50,335 nt of DNA, taken from assembly GCA_904396495.1 (NCBI GenBank), contig CAJFOJ010000008.1, positions 1 to 50,335 on the forward strand. The letters are read 5' to 3'. The stretch comes from an uncultured Oscillospiraceae bacterium. GTDB taxonomy: Bacteria; Bacillota; Clostridia; Oscillospirales; Ruminococcaceae. This document shows positions 15,918 to 23,369 of the stretch, one piece after another. Each line of letters opens with the position of its first letter. The stretch's first letter is position 1. Made by a program: the position numbers and the translations under genes. Under the pieces are notes generated by a model. It was given only the letters and a program-made list of their open reading frames with translations, was not told the DNA's origin and searched no databases.

Positions 15918-16679
15918 ATGAAACTAATCAAATGCAAAAACTACGACGATATGTGCGCAAAGGTGGCCCGTATTTTCGCGGCTCAGATTACTTTAAAACC
16001 CGATTCGGTATTGGGCCTCGCCACCGGTTCCACCCCCATCGGCATGTATCAAGAGCTGGTCCGCAAATACAACGAGGACCGGGTGGATTTTAAAAAGGTC
16101 CGCACTGTCAACCTGGATGAATACATCGGCCTGTCCGAAGACAACGACCAGAGCTACCGCTATTTTATGAACCACAACCTCTTCGATCATGTGGACATCG
16201 ACAAGTCCCAGACCTTCGTTCCCAACGGTTTGGCGGCGGATCCGGAGGCCGAGTGTCAAAATTATGAGCAGGTCGTCGCCGGAATGGGCGGCGTGGACAT
16301 CCAACTGCTGGGCATTGGCAACAACGGCCATATCGGCTTTAACGAGCCCTGCGACGAATTCCCCGAGTATACCCATGTGGTCGATTTGACCGAGAGCACC
16401 ATCAAGGCAAATGCCCGTTTCTTCGCCTCGATGGACGATGTCCCGAAACAGGCAATTTCCATGGGAATCGGCACTATCATGAAAGCGAAAAAGATCATCC
16501 TGATGGCAAGTGGGAAAGCCAAAGCCCCTATTATTTACGAGACCGTCTTCGGCCCCGTCACCCCTCAGGTTCCCGCTTCCATCCTCCGCTTCCACCCCGA
16601 TGCGATGATCTTCACCGACGAAGAAGCTTACAGCGTCATCGCGGAAAAATGTCCTGGTTTTGAGCCTGAGACTCTTTAA
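15918..16679 (+). CDS. nagB: Glucosamine-6-phosphate deaminase
   Basis: Converts glucosamine 6-phosphate to fructose 6-phosphate and ammonia, feeding amino sugars to glycolysis. 253 residues, close to Bacillus NagB. Motifs: VLGLATGSTPIGMYQELV (phosphate loop), TVNLDEYIGL with the catalytic Asp, and GIGNNGHIGFNEP with Asn/His of the active site. GAGAAGGTGA precedes the ATG. NagA is not adjacent, so N-acetylglucosamine use would need genes elsewhere. Monocistronic, ended by a perfect hairpin shared with the convergent antiporter. Confidence 0.97.
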   Translation: MKLIKCKNYDDMCAKVARIFAAQITLKPDSVLGLATGSTPIGMYQELVRKYNEDRVDFKKVRTVNLDEYIGLSEDNDQSYRYFMNHNLFDHVDIDKSQTFVPNGLAADPEAECQNYEQVVAGMGGVDIQLLGIGNNGHIGFNEPCDEFPEYTHVVDLTESTIKANARFFASMDDVPKQAISMGIGTIMKAKKIILMASGKAKAPIIYETVFGPVTPQVPASILRFHPDAMIFTDEEAYSVIAEKCPGFEPETL

Positions 16680-16692
16680 GCACTGATATGAG

Positions 16693-16725
16693 AAAAGCCG
16701 GCGTCTAAAATAGACGCCGGCTTTT
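16693..16725. terminator. Bidirectional terminator between nagB and the antiporter
   Basis: Perfect 15-base arms (16693-16707 and 16711-16725) with A and T flanks; it overlaps the antiporter stop codon. Confidence 0.9.
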
Positions 16726-18355
16726 ATGATCCACTGAGGGGAATTGGCTCCGGCTCTTCCTGGGGAGCGCTGCTCAAAATCAGCAAATCCCCTGCCAGAA
16801 GGACGGTGGAGCCACTGGGAATAATCACCTGATTCCCCCGCCGGATGACGGCGATCATCCGCCCGATCGGAAACTCGATGTCCCGGATACTCTTTCCAGC
16901 CCAAGGGTGATCTTTGACGATTTCCTCCTCGGTGAGCAGTACACTCCCGTCCTCCCGATAGGGCGCTCCTCCCAACACCAAAACGTCGTGAGGTCGCACC
17001 TTGGTGGTACCTTTGGGCAAAATTGTTCTGCCGTCCCGACGGATCATCAGCACCACCATGTTTTGAGGAAGATGGATCTGCTGAAGAGTCATACCGCACC
17101 ACTGGTGTTCCTCCTCCATGGGGATTTCAATCAGGCTTAAATCCCGATCGTCCTGGTAGTCATTAAAGGTCTTCATGACCGTCTCCTCGTTGTCCACCAG
17201 TTTGAGCTTCCGGGCAAAAACCGGCAGCAGCGTCCCCTGCATCGAAACCGAGAGAAGCGCCATACAGAATACAATGTGAAAAATATCGGTTTTGGTGTAG
17301 GCAGGGCTCACCACAGCGTAAATAGCAAAAACAATGGATGCCGCACCTCTAAGCCCCGCCCAGGCCACCAAAAGCTGCTGTTTAAAGGGCATTCGAAAAG
17401 GGGTCAAAATGAGAAAAGTAGCTGCCGGCCTCGCCACAAAGGTCAAAAACAGGGCGATGAGGACGGCGGGGACAATGACCTGTGGAATCTGAGAGGGGAA
17501 AGACAACAAACCGATGACAAAAAACAGGGCAATTTGCATCATCCAGGTAAGGCCGTCAAAAAAATGAACCAGCTCCACCTTTTGGCGAATGCGGCTATTG
17601 CCCATTACAATACCGGTTATGTAAACGCTTAAATAACCATTGCCGCCCAATATCGATGGGAGGGCGTAGGCTGCCAGGGCAATTGCTACTACAAAAATCG
17701 CCTGAATGCCACTGTTTTCAAAGTTGAGCCGCTTTAGCACCCAAACCGAAACGAAGGCGACGCCAAAACCAAACAACAGGCCAAAGCCGATCTGCGCCAA
17801 AATCATCCAGATAAAAGTATTCGTTTTCTGGGCCGACATAAGGGATAGGAAAATCATGGTCAACATATAGGCAGTGGGGTCGTTGCTGCCGCTTTCAATC
17901 TCCAAAAGAGAGGCTAAATTGTGCTTTAAGTTGAGCTTTTTGGAACGGAGAATGGAGAAAACTGAGGCAGCGTCGGTGGAACCGATGACTGAGCCGATGA
18001 GCAACCCCTCCAGCAGGGAGGTTTTCAACACCAAGTGGCAGAAAAGCCCTGCTAGCACTGAGGTAACGATGACCCCCAAGGTGGAAAGGAACACCGACTG
18101 GACGGCTACGGGCTTTGCAATCTTCCAATTGGTGCCAAATCCGCCATAAAACATGATGAAAATAAGCGCGACAGAACAAACTTGCTCAGCTAATTGAAAA
18201 TCGCTGAATTCAACGCCGAAGATTCCGTCGGAACCCACCAGCATGCCCAGAATAATAAACAGAGGCAGAACCGGGACGCCGATTTTGTTGGAAAATTTAT
18301 TGGAAATGATACAGGCGATGAGGATCAAAGCGCAAATTAGTATGGCAAAGGACAA
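16724..18355 (-). CDS. CPA1-type K+/H+ antiporter with two RCK_C domains
   Basis: 543 residues. Residues 1-390 form about 12 membrane helices of the NhaP/CvrA type; ESGSNDPTAYMLT holds the conserved ND pair of the ion site. The C-terminus has two TrkA_C (RCK_C) modules, about 405-470 (DLSLIEIPMEEE...) and 475-535 (IVKDHPWAGKSIRDIEFP...). Such antiporters expel K+ (or Na+) and in Firmicutes are often gated by c-di-AMP bound to the RCK_C part; binding here is inference. The start is a TTG with AGGAGG 7-8 nt upstream. It has its own promoter and a leader of about 150 nt that can adopt alternative pairings. Confidence 0.92.
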   Translation of the reverse strand: MSFAILICALILIACIISNKFSNKIGVPVLPLFIILGMLVGSDGIFGVEFSDFQLAEQVCSVALIFIMFYGGFGTNWKIAKPVAVQSVFLSTLGVIVTSVLAGLFCHLVLKTSLLEGLLIGSVIGSTDAASVFSILRSKKLNLKHNLASLLEIESGSNDPTAYMLTMIFLSLMSAQKTNTFIWMILAQIGFGLLFGFGVAFVSVWVLKRLNFENSGIQAIFVVAIALAAYALPSILGGNGYLSVYITGIVMGNSRIRQKVELVHFFDGLTWMMQIALFFVIGLLSFPSQIPQVIVPAVLIALFLTFVARPAATFLILTPFRMPFKQQLLVAWAGLRGAASIVFAIYAVVSPAYTKTDIFHIVFCMALLSVSMQGTLLPVFARKLKLVDNEETVMKTFNDYQDDRDLSLIEIPMEEEHQWCGMTLQQIHLPQNMVVLMIRRDGRTILPKGTTKVRPHDVLVLGGAPYREDGSVLLTEEEIVKDHPWAGKSIRDIEFPIGRMIAVIRRGNQVIIPSGSTVLLAGDLLILSSAPQEEPEPIPLSGS

Positions 18356-18360
18356 GAGTT

Positions 18361-18500
18361 CTCCTCCTTTCGGTCTTAGGTATGCGGGCTGAAGGCCGAA
18401 CCTATATCTTTCCCGCCTCTGCGAAGAATAAAAAAATCATGATACTCGCATGTCCTATCTGAGCGTTAGGCAGGTTGTGTGACTCTAAAAAACAAGCATT
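18361..18500 (-). ncRNA. Leader of the antiporter mRNA with alternative pairings, unassigned
   Basis: On the RNA, the segment around 18396-18404 can pair either with 18377-18381 (TAGGT/ACCTA) or with 18369-18373 (TTCGG/CCGAA) next to the AGGAGG ribosome site; the two share a base and exclude each other. A further hairpin TGCGA/TCGCA spans 18420-18450. No conserved core of the c-di-AMP (ydaO) riboswitch was found. Confidence 0.35.
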
Positions 18501-18508
18501 TATTATTT

Positions 18509-18538
18509 ATTATATCATATAATTCTATGGGCACACAA
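18509..18538 (-). promoter_or_regulatory. Promoter of the antiporter gene
   Basis: Minus strand TTGTGT (18533-18538), 18-base spacer, TATAAT (18509-18514). Confidence 0.65.
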
Positions 18539-18861
18539 TATATGGTAGAACTCTTTTAAAAAAGTTTAGATTTGTACTGTCAATAGGGGATAGTAACAAC
18601 CTATCGGTATTCAATTTGTAAAACAAAAATCAATGGAATTGTATCAGCATCCTAAACCCCGGTAGCAAAAAACTGTAAGTGGTAGTTCATGAACAAAACC
18701 AGTTTGGTACAACTATAATTTAACCGTAAGTAAAAAATGCGACAATAAAAAGAAAACGCACACCCACAACGTGAGTGCGCGAATTTGTTGCGGCTCTAAG
18801 CCGTTGGGTTTACGCTGCAAAAAAGATGTCTGTGTCAGCGCGGGATACTGATGCAGAATAA

Positions 18862-18897
18862 ATAAAAAAGACCCGGAGCGCGTTTTGCTCCAGGTCT
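18862..18897 (-). terminator. Terminator of the tRNA-Gly gene
   Basis: Minus-strand hairpin AGACCTGGAGC/GCTCCGGGTCT (18887-18897 with 18869-18879) followed by a T run. Confidence 0.9.
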
Positions 18898-18904
18898 AAC
18901 CTGG

Positions 18905-18978
18905 TGGAGCGGATGACGGGAATCGAACCCGCGTATTCAGCTTGGGAAGCTGATGTTCTGCCATTGAACTACATCCGC
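18905..18978 (-). tRNA. tRNA-Gly (anticodon CCC)
   Basis: 74 nt on the minus strand, including an encoded CCA end. Acceptor stem GCGGATG/CATCCGC, anticodon arm TCAGC-TTCCCAA-GCTGA with CCC at the centre, and T arm GCGGG-TTCGATT-CCCGT. It reads GGG glycine codons. It has its own promoter and terminator and is a single-gene unit. Confidence 0.95.
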
Positions 18979-18989
18979 GACTGAAGATT

Positions 18990-19018
18990 ATTATACAACA
19001 TCTCTGTTTTTTTGTAAA
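18990..19018 (-). promoter_or_regulatory. Promoter of the tRNA-Gly gene
   Basis: Minus strand TTTACA (19013-19018), 17-base spacer, TATAAT (18990-18995), 11 nt before the tRNA. Confidence 0.85.
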
Positions 19019-19057
19019 GCTTTTTTTGGGAAAAGTTGTCTGTATTTTCAAAAGTGC

Positions 19058-19086
19058 TTGCCGGAATGGGGAGAAAGGTGTATACT
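19058..19086 (+). promoter_or_regulatory. Putative promoter upstream of yqeY
   Basis: TTGCCG (19058-19063), 17-base spacer, TATACT (19081-19086). Confidence 0.6.
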
Positions 19087-19448
19087 AAACTTGTGTATAA
19101 ACGCGGCTTTTTATCCCAAAATGGAAGCAGTGCAGTGGAAGATGTACTTGAGCGTCGTCCGCTAACAAAACCCTTTGGTCGGTCGTTATCTTGTGGGAGC
19201 AAGCGCTTCCCTATTAGTATGTAATATAATAAAACATAAAACCCTTCTGGACGCTGGGGTGTAAAAAATTTTCCCCAACGCCTAAAACCAGCGCCGCCGC
19301 TGTCTAACTGAGCCGTTTTCCCTCCAGCAGTTTTCCATCCGGTGGAGTGGGAATCCGTATGGGCGAGATTGGAGCCCTCAGTGTCAGGGACGGTGCTTTA
19401 TCCGCTTTTGACGCAGAGACGGGGTGGACAAACCCCTAGAAAGGAAAG

Positions 19449-19904
19449 ATGATGATGTCGAAAATCGATTTGGTCCGGAAAGAAATGATGGAAGCCCTGA
19501 AAAATAAAGATACCGTCCGGAAAGAAGCCCTTTCGCTGCTGCTCTCCTCTCTCAAGGCAGTGGCCAAGGACAAAAACGCCGATTTAACCGAGGACGAGGA
19601 AAATGCCATCGTTTTAAAGGAAATCAAGCAGACTAAAGAGACGATGGACAGCGCACCTGCAAACCGCGCCGACATCATCGAGGAGTGCAAGGCCCGTTTG
19701 GCGGTGCTCTCTGAGTTCGCCCCAAAATCGATGGACGAAGCAGAAATCAAAGCGGTGATCGAGAAGGTGTTGCGGGAGCTTAAACTAGAACAACCCACTG
19801 CCAAAGAAAAGGGAATCATTATGAAAAACCTGATGCCCTTAGTCAAGGGAAAAGCAGACACCGGGCTTGTCAACCGGATTTTGAGCGGATATTTTATCGG
19901 GTAG
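19449..19904 (+). CDS. yqeY: GatB/YqeY domain protein
   Basis: 151 residues, fully helical, the usual YqeY size. The N-terminus matches the family pattern of an amphipathic helix rich in Lys/Glu followed by NKDTVRKEALSLLLSSLK, and the C-terminal helix bundle resembles the tail domain of the tRNA amidotransferase subunit GatB. A role in tRNA binding or amidotransfer is proposed for the family but not proven. Three ATGs in tandem follow GAAAGGAAAG; the first is used. Normally found near rpsU in many Firmicutes; rpsU is not here. Ends in a long-armed terminator. Confidence 0.9.
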   Translation: MMMSKIDLVRKEMMEALKNKDTVRKEALSLLLSSLKAVAKDKNADLTEDEENAIVLKEIKQTKETMDSAPANRADIIEECKARLAVLSEFAPKSMDEAEIKAVIEKVLRELKLEQPTAKEKGIIMKNLMPLVKGKADTGLVNRILSGYFIG

Positions 19905-19906
19905 CA

Positions 19907-19963
19907 AAAAAGCCGCCTTCCCTGGAAATCCCAATTGGCATTTCCAAAAGAACACGGCTTTTT
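19907..19963 (+). terminator. Terminator of yqeY
   Basis: Outer arms AAAAGCCG / CGGCTTTT with an inner arm TGGAAAT / ATTTCCA, forming a long composite hairpin with a T tail. Confidence 0.75.
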
Positions 19964-20181
19964 CGGGTTCAGTTCAATTTTGGAGGATAAAACTGTACAC
20001 AAAGGAGAAAAGAGTGGTAACGGCCGTTATTCCGCAAAAGGCCTCCGCTGGCTCGACAGTTGCGGACAGTCGTTATGGATAATCTCTGTTCGCCTCGAAA
20101 ATAGTGTCTGCCATATGCACGCGGTTATGCACCGGAAATTTTTGCTGGAAACTATAAAATCAATAGAAAGGAGGGCGGCAA

Positions 20182-20994
20182 GTGGAGCAAAAAATTAAAT
20201 ACATCCTCACCGACGGAAAAAATTACGTCACGTTAAACAATACCAACCGCCCGAAGATGACCGAAAACGAAACCGATGCGTTTCTATTTAAGAAAACTGC
20301 TGCGAAAAATTTTTTGACGTCGATCCCCAAGGCCCTTTCCGGCGTGGAGTGGCAGATCCAACCGGTGGATGAAAGCAAATTCCCCCAATCTGCTCCGGCG
20401 GAATTGGAAGAGGTGATCGAGCAGGACGCAAACGCGTCCGTTTTGGAGGAGAAAACCGACAATCCCCCGGAACAACCCGAACAGCCTACCGAAAAAGCCA
20501 AGCAGGCTGCAGCGCCAAAAAAGCCAAAACGGCGCTCCAAAAACAAAACCGAGGAGGAACAAGGAACGGAGGAGCAGCCTCTCACCCTCCAATTGGAGCC
20601 GGAGAAGCCCGACCAGGAAGAACAACCCGCCGAGGAATCGCTGGAAGCGTGGGTGCTGGGAATACAGGAAAAGCTATTGTTTTTACGGAAACGGTCGAAA
20701 GAACTGAAACACGAATACGGTCATACCATGCTGGAGCTCACCGACATCTACCACAAGGTGGAGCTCAGCCGTTTTAACGTGGTGGAGGGCTACAAACTCT
20801 GCAAACAGCTCCAGGACTGCTTACAACGCCGCCGCAATATCAAAAACGAGCAGGAGCAGATCGACAAAATCCTGTCCTGCAGCTTTGCGGAATGTGCCAA
20901 CGGCAAGCTGGAACGGCATTTCGAACTGATGAAAAACCGGCAGTACAAGCCCAGGGTTTTGACCGACCTGTTCGAAGACATCCCAGAGGAATAA
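20182..20994 (+). CDS. Unrecognised acidic protein with low-complexity linker and coiled-coil end
   Basis: 270 residues; I do not recognise the family. Residues 1-65 form a compact N-terminal part (YILTDGKNYVTLNN, then an FLFKKTAAKNFL helix). Residues 66-165 are a disordered linker rich in Glu, Pro, Gln and Lys with a basic patch KKPKRRSKNK. Residues 165-270 are helical and charged (EKLLFLRKRSKELKHEYGHTMLELTDIYHKVELSRF), likely coiled coil. No membrane segment or signal. The start is a GTG with GGAGGG upstream. It stands alone between two terminators; neighbours give no clue. Confidence 0.75.
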   Translation: MEQKIKYILTDGKNYVTLNNTNRPKMTENETDAFLFKKTAAKNFLTSIPKALSGVEWQIQPVDESKFPQSAPAELEEVIEQDANASVLEEKTDNPPEQPEQPTEKAKQAAAPKKPKRRSKNKTEEEQGTEEQPLTLQLEPEKPDQEEQPAEESLEAWVLGIQEKLLFLRKRSKELKHEYGHTMLELTDIYHKVELSRFNVVEGYKLCKQLQDCLQRRRNIKNEQEQIDKILSCSFAECANGKLERHFELMKNRQYKPRVLTDLFEDIPEE

Positions 20995-21002
20995 AGATTT
21001 TG

Positions 21003-21030
21003 AAAACCTGCCCGAACGGGCGGGTTTTTT
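21003..21030 (+). terminator. Terminator of the acidic-protein gene
   Basis: AAACCTGCCCG / CGGGCGGGTTT hairpin with loop AA(C) and six T. Confidence 0.85.
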
Positions 21031-21056
21031 ATTGCCCAAATTTTTTAAAAAAGGGA

Positions 21057-21085
21057 TTGACAGAAAGCATAAACTGTGATACTGT
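21057..21085 (+). promoter_or_regulatory. Promoter of the GntR-ABC operon
   Basis: TTGACA (21057-21062), 17-base spacer, TACTGT (21080-21085). The -10 box lies inside the operator palindrome. Confidence 0.8.
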
Positions 21086-21106
21086 ATATATACAATATAT
21101 ACAGTA
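21080..21106 (+). promoter_or_regulatory. Operator palindrome of the GntR-ABC operon
   Basis: Perfect inverted repeat: TACTGTATATAT (21080-21091), ACA, ATATATACAGTA (21095-21106). It covers the -10 box and the start of transcription, 22 nt before the regulator gene, which points to autorepression. Confidence 0.85.
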
Positions 21107-21128
21107 GATGCAGATGGGAGGTTGTAAT

Positions 21129-21506
21129 TTGGACATCATCATTTCAAACTCCAGCGGTAAACCGATTTACGAACAAATCGCCTCTCAAATCAAGTCTCTC
21201 ATCATCAGCGGGCAGCTTCGGGAGGGAGAAGCGCTCCCTTCCATCCGGCTGCTCGCCAAGGAACTGCGCATCAGCGTCATCACCACCAAGCGGGCCTATG
21301 AGGATTTGGAGCGGGACGGCTTTATCGAAACGGTTCCAGGAAAGGGGAGCTTTGTCGCCCCCAAAAACGTGGAGTTTGTCAGAGAGGAACATATGCGGCA
21401 GGTGGAGAACGCCCTTTGCGAGGCCATCCACTGGGCCAAAACAGGCGGAATCAACGCTCAGGAACTCAAAGAGCTCATCGACATTCTATTCGATCACGAG
21501 GCGTAA
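21129..21506 (+). CDS. GntR-family (YtrA subfamily) transcriptional regulator
   Basis: 125 residues, the short YtrA type: an N-terminal winged helix (PIYEQIASQIKSLIISGQLREGEALPS, then RLLAKELRISVITTKRAYEDLERDGFI and the wing VPGKGSFVA) followed by a two-helix dimerisation tail instead of a ligand domain. YtrA regulators typically repress ABC exporters for cationic peptides or cell-wall antibiotics and their own gene. The start is TTG, 7 nt after GGGAGG; upstream ATG/other starts would overlap the operator. First gene of a three-gene operon. Confidence 0.92.
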   Translation: MDIIISNSSGKPIYEQIASQIKSLIISGQLREGEALPSIRLLAKELRISVITTKRAYEDLERDGFIETVPGKGSFVAPKNVEFVREEHMRQVENALCEAIHWAKTGGINAQELKELIDILFDHEA

Positions 21507-21526
21507 AGCCGGAAAGGCAGAAGATT

Positions 21527-22393
21527 ATGAACACCGAAAATATTTTAGAACTACGCGGCGTCACCAAAAGCTACAAGGATTTTACCCTGCAAAACGTCTC
21601 GTTCCAGTTGCCCAGAGGCTCCATTATGGGCCTTATTGGAGCCAACGGCGCGGGAAAAAGCACCACCATTAAGAGCATCCTGAACCTCGTGCGCAGGGAC
21701 AGCGGGGAAATCAAGGTCTTTGGCCTGGACAACATCCAGTACGACCAGCAGATCAAGGAGCGATTGGGCATCGTCTTCGACGAGACCTATTTTCACAGCA
21801 TTTTAAAGCCAAAGCAGATCAATACATTTATGAAGGACATCTACAAATCCTGGAACGAGGAGCAGTTTTTGGGGTATCTCAAAAAGCTCAAAATCCCCCT
21901 CGACAAGCAGATTAAGGACTTTTCCCGCGGCATGAAAATGAAGCTTTCCATCGCCGCCGCCATGTCCCACGGGGCCGACCTTCTCATCCTCGACGAGCCC
22001 ACTGGAGGGCTGGACCCAGTGATCCGCAGCGAAATCCTCGACCTGTTTTTGGAGTTTATCCAGGACGAGAACAAGGGCATTCTCCTGTCGTCCCACATCA
22101 TCACCGACCTTGAAAAAATCGCCGACTACATCACCTTTTTGGACGACGGGAAAGTGGTGTTGTCGGAATCCAAGGACGAAATCCTCTATTTGTACGGGGT
22201 GCTGAAGGGCAGCCTCGACGACCTTAACCGGGTGGATCAAAAAGACCTCATCAGCGTTCACAAGCATCGGTTTGGCTTTGAGGCGCTGGTGAAAAACGCC
22301 GGCCGTATCCGGGCAAAATACCCGGGCATGGTTGTGGACCCGGTGAACATCGAAGACATGATGATTTTTATCGCCAAGGAGGGACAGGAATGA
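21527..22393 (+). CDS. ABC transporter ATP-binding protein
   Basis: 288 residues. Walker A GANGAGKSTT, Q-loop region LGIVFDETYF, signature FSRGMKMKL (a degenerate form of LSGGQ, common in this subgroup), Walker B LLILDEPTGGLD and switch His in SSHIITD. After about residue 215 is a C-terminal tail of the YtrB/YxlF type. It powers the permease encoded next; the ATGA overlap at its end gives translational coupling. Start ATG follows a GAAAGGCAG site, 20 nt after the regulator. Confidence 0.93.
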   Translation: MNTENILELRGVTKSYKDFTLQNVSFQLPRGSIMGLIGANGAGKSTTIKSILNLVRRDSGEIKVFGLDNIQYDQQIKERLGIVFDETYFHSILKPKQINTFMKDIYKSWNEEQFLGYLKKLKIPLDKQIKDFSRGMKMKLSIAAAMSHGADLLILDEPTGGLDPVIRSEILDLFLEFIQDENKGILLSSHIITDLEKIADYITFLDDGKVVLSESKDEILYLYGVLKGSLDDLNRVDQKDLISVHKHRFGFEALVKNAGRIRAKYPGMVVDPVNIEDMMIFIAKEGQE

Positions 22394-23049
22394 AAGGCCT
22401 ATTAAAAAAAGATTTTTGCCTGTTGTCCAGGTATATGCGTTTTATCCTGATCTATTTGGTCGCTATGATGGTACTGTTCTGGATGACCAGCGACGACGCC
22501 GTGAGCGGCTTTGCCAGCGCCATGTCGATCTTCTGCATCATCTTACCCATCTACACTATCACCACTATGTCGTTGGATGAAACCAGCAAATGGGATTCCC
22601 TGGCCGTCGCTTTTCCCCTGAAACGCTCCCAAATCGTGGGGAGCAAATACCTTTTGGCCATCATCATGCTGGGCATCGGGGTGGGAGGAGGCGCCGTCTG
22701 TACCGGAGTTCTCGCCCTGTTCCAGGCAGATGCCACGGTCTGGCTCAACCTGGGAGTGCTGGCCGGCCTGCTCTGCTACAACATCCTGATGCTCTCGGTG
22801 CTGATCCCGCTGGTGTTCAAGTTCGGCGGCGAAAAGTCCCGTTTCATTATGATGGGCGTCTATTTGGTGCCGACGATGCTCGTGGTGTTTTTGTTCAACC
22901 GGTTCGGCCAAAACCTGGATTTTGAGGCGCTCGTCCAGGACACCAGGCTGTGCGCTCTCCTGCTTGTAGGAGCAGTTGTCGTGGCGGCAGCCGCCTACGC
23001 CATCTCCTATGGTATCTCGTTAAACATCTACAAGAGAAAAGAATTTTAG
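22390..23049 (+). CDS. ABC-2 type transporter permease
   Basis: 219 residues with six predicted membrane helices. The segment SLDETSKWDSLAVAFPLKRSQIVGSKY is the signature of the ABC2_membrane_5 group, which partners with short GntR regulators. It probably forms the pore of an exporter or an immunity complex for a cationic peptide or lipid; the substrate is unknown. Its ATG overlaps the ATPase stop codon by 4 nt. A strong terminator follows, closing the operon. Confidence 0.88.
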   Translation: MKGLLKKDFCLLSRYMRFILIYLVAMMVLFWMTSDDAVSGFASAMSIFCIILPIYTITTMSLDETSKWDSLAVAFPLKRSQIVGSKYLLAIIMLGIGVGGGAVCTGVLALFQADATVWLNLGVLAGLLCYNILMLSVLIPLVFKFGGEKSRFIMMGVYLVPTMLVVFLFNRFGQNLDFEALVQDTRLCALLLVGAVVVAAAAYAISYGISLNIYKRKEF

Positions 23050-23052
23050 CAG

Positions 23053-23087
23053 AAAAATCTCCGGCCATTGAGCCGGAGATTTTTTTG
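23053..23087 (+). terminator. Terminator of the GntR-ABC operon
   Basis: AAATCTCCGGC (to 23065) and GCCGGAGATTT (from 23072) arms with a run of seven T. Confidence 0.92.
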
Positions 23088-23139
23088 CCCAAAAAAAATA
23101 GTATCAAAATGAAACTTATTGACCAGATATTTGGTATTA

Positions 23140-23168
23140 TTGTCAAGAGGTGATAAATATTGTATGAT
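23140..23168 (+). promoter_or_regulatory. Promoter of birA
   Basis: TTGTCA (23140-23145), 17-base spacer, TATGAT (23163-23168). Confidence 0.75.
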
Positions 23169-23286
23169 AAAGGTATCCGTCCAATGGACATTGCGCGCCA
23201 TTTGACGCGAAAAAAACGACAGATGGAAACGGGTGCCGCCGGCGGGGACATGCTCGCCGGGAAAGAGGGGTGAGAGCATTTTCCGC

Positions 23287-23351
23287 CCTTTTTACACGGG
23301 ATGAGGAACCCGTTTGGATGTGCCAAGGGCATCCCCCCGTCTGTAAAAAGG
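23287..23351 (+). ncRNA. Structured element at the 3' end of the birA leader
   Basis: A long stem CCTTTTTACA (23287-23296) with TGTAAAAAGG (23342-23351) encloses a second hairpin GGATG-T-GCC/GGCATCC (23316-23334) and an alternative GGG/CCC pairing (23298-23300 with 23309-23311 or with 23336-23339). It ends 18 nt before the birA start, against its ribosome site. The class is unknown to me. Confidence 0.45.
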
Positions 23352-23369
23352 CAAGGCAGGAGAATAAAA

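Larger units (their letters stand above)
18356..18904. other. Geneless region: antiporter leader, promoter and tRNA terminator
   Basis: 549 nt without a convincing gene. The right part holds the tRNA terminator; the left part holds the antiporter leader and promoter. A degenerate CGCAC/GTGCG hairpin lies at 18757-18779. I see nothing else in 18545-18750. Confidence 0.6.
18979..19448 (+). other. Intergenic region and long leader before yqeY
   Basis: 470 nt without a supported gene. It carries the tRNA promoter (minus), a plus-strand promoter at 19058-19086 and a presumed leader of about 355 nt with several small hairpins, including GGGGT/ACCCC directly before the yqeY ribosome site. Open frames here have no ribosome site. 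Confidence 0.5.
23050..23369 (+). other. Region between the ABC operon and birA
   Basis: 320 nt with no gene. It holds the operon terminator, the birA promoter and a structured birA leader of about 195 nt. Confidence 0.6.

Noticed and set aside
15993-17102. 369-residue antisense open frame over nagB and the antiporter end
   Set aside because: It lies opposite two well-conserved genes, has no family motif and crosses a terminator; a shadow frame of GC-rich codons.
18361-18540. c-di-AMP (ydaO) riboswitch upstream of the K+/H+ antiporter
   Set aside because: Expected from the gene type, but the conserved GGGGAA/GGGTG core could not be found.
23125-23146. TTGAC...GTCAA repeat as a possible BirA operator
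   Set aside because: The arms are only 5 bp, do not resemble GTTAAC-type biotin operators, and the right arm is the promoter -35 box.
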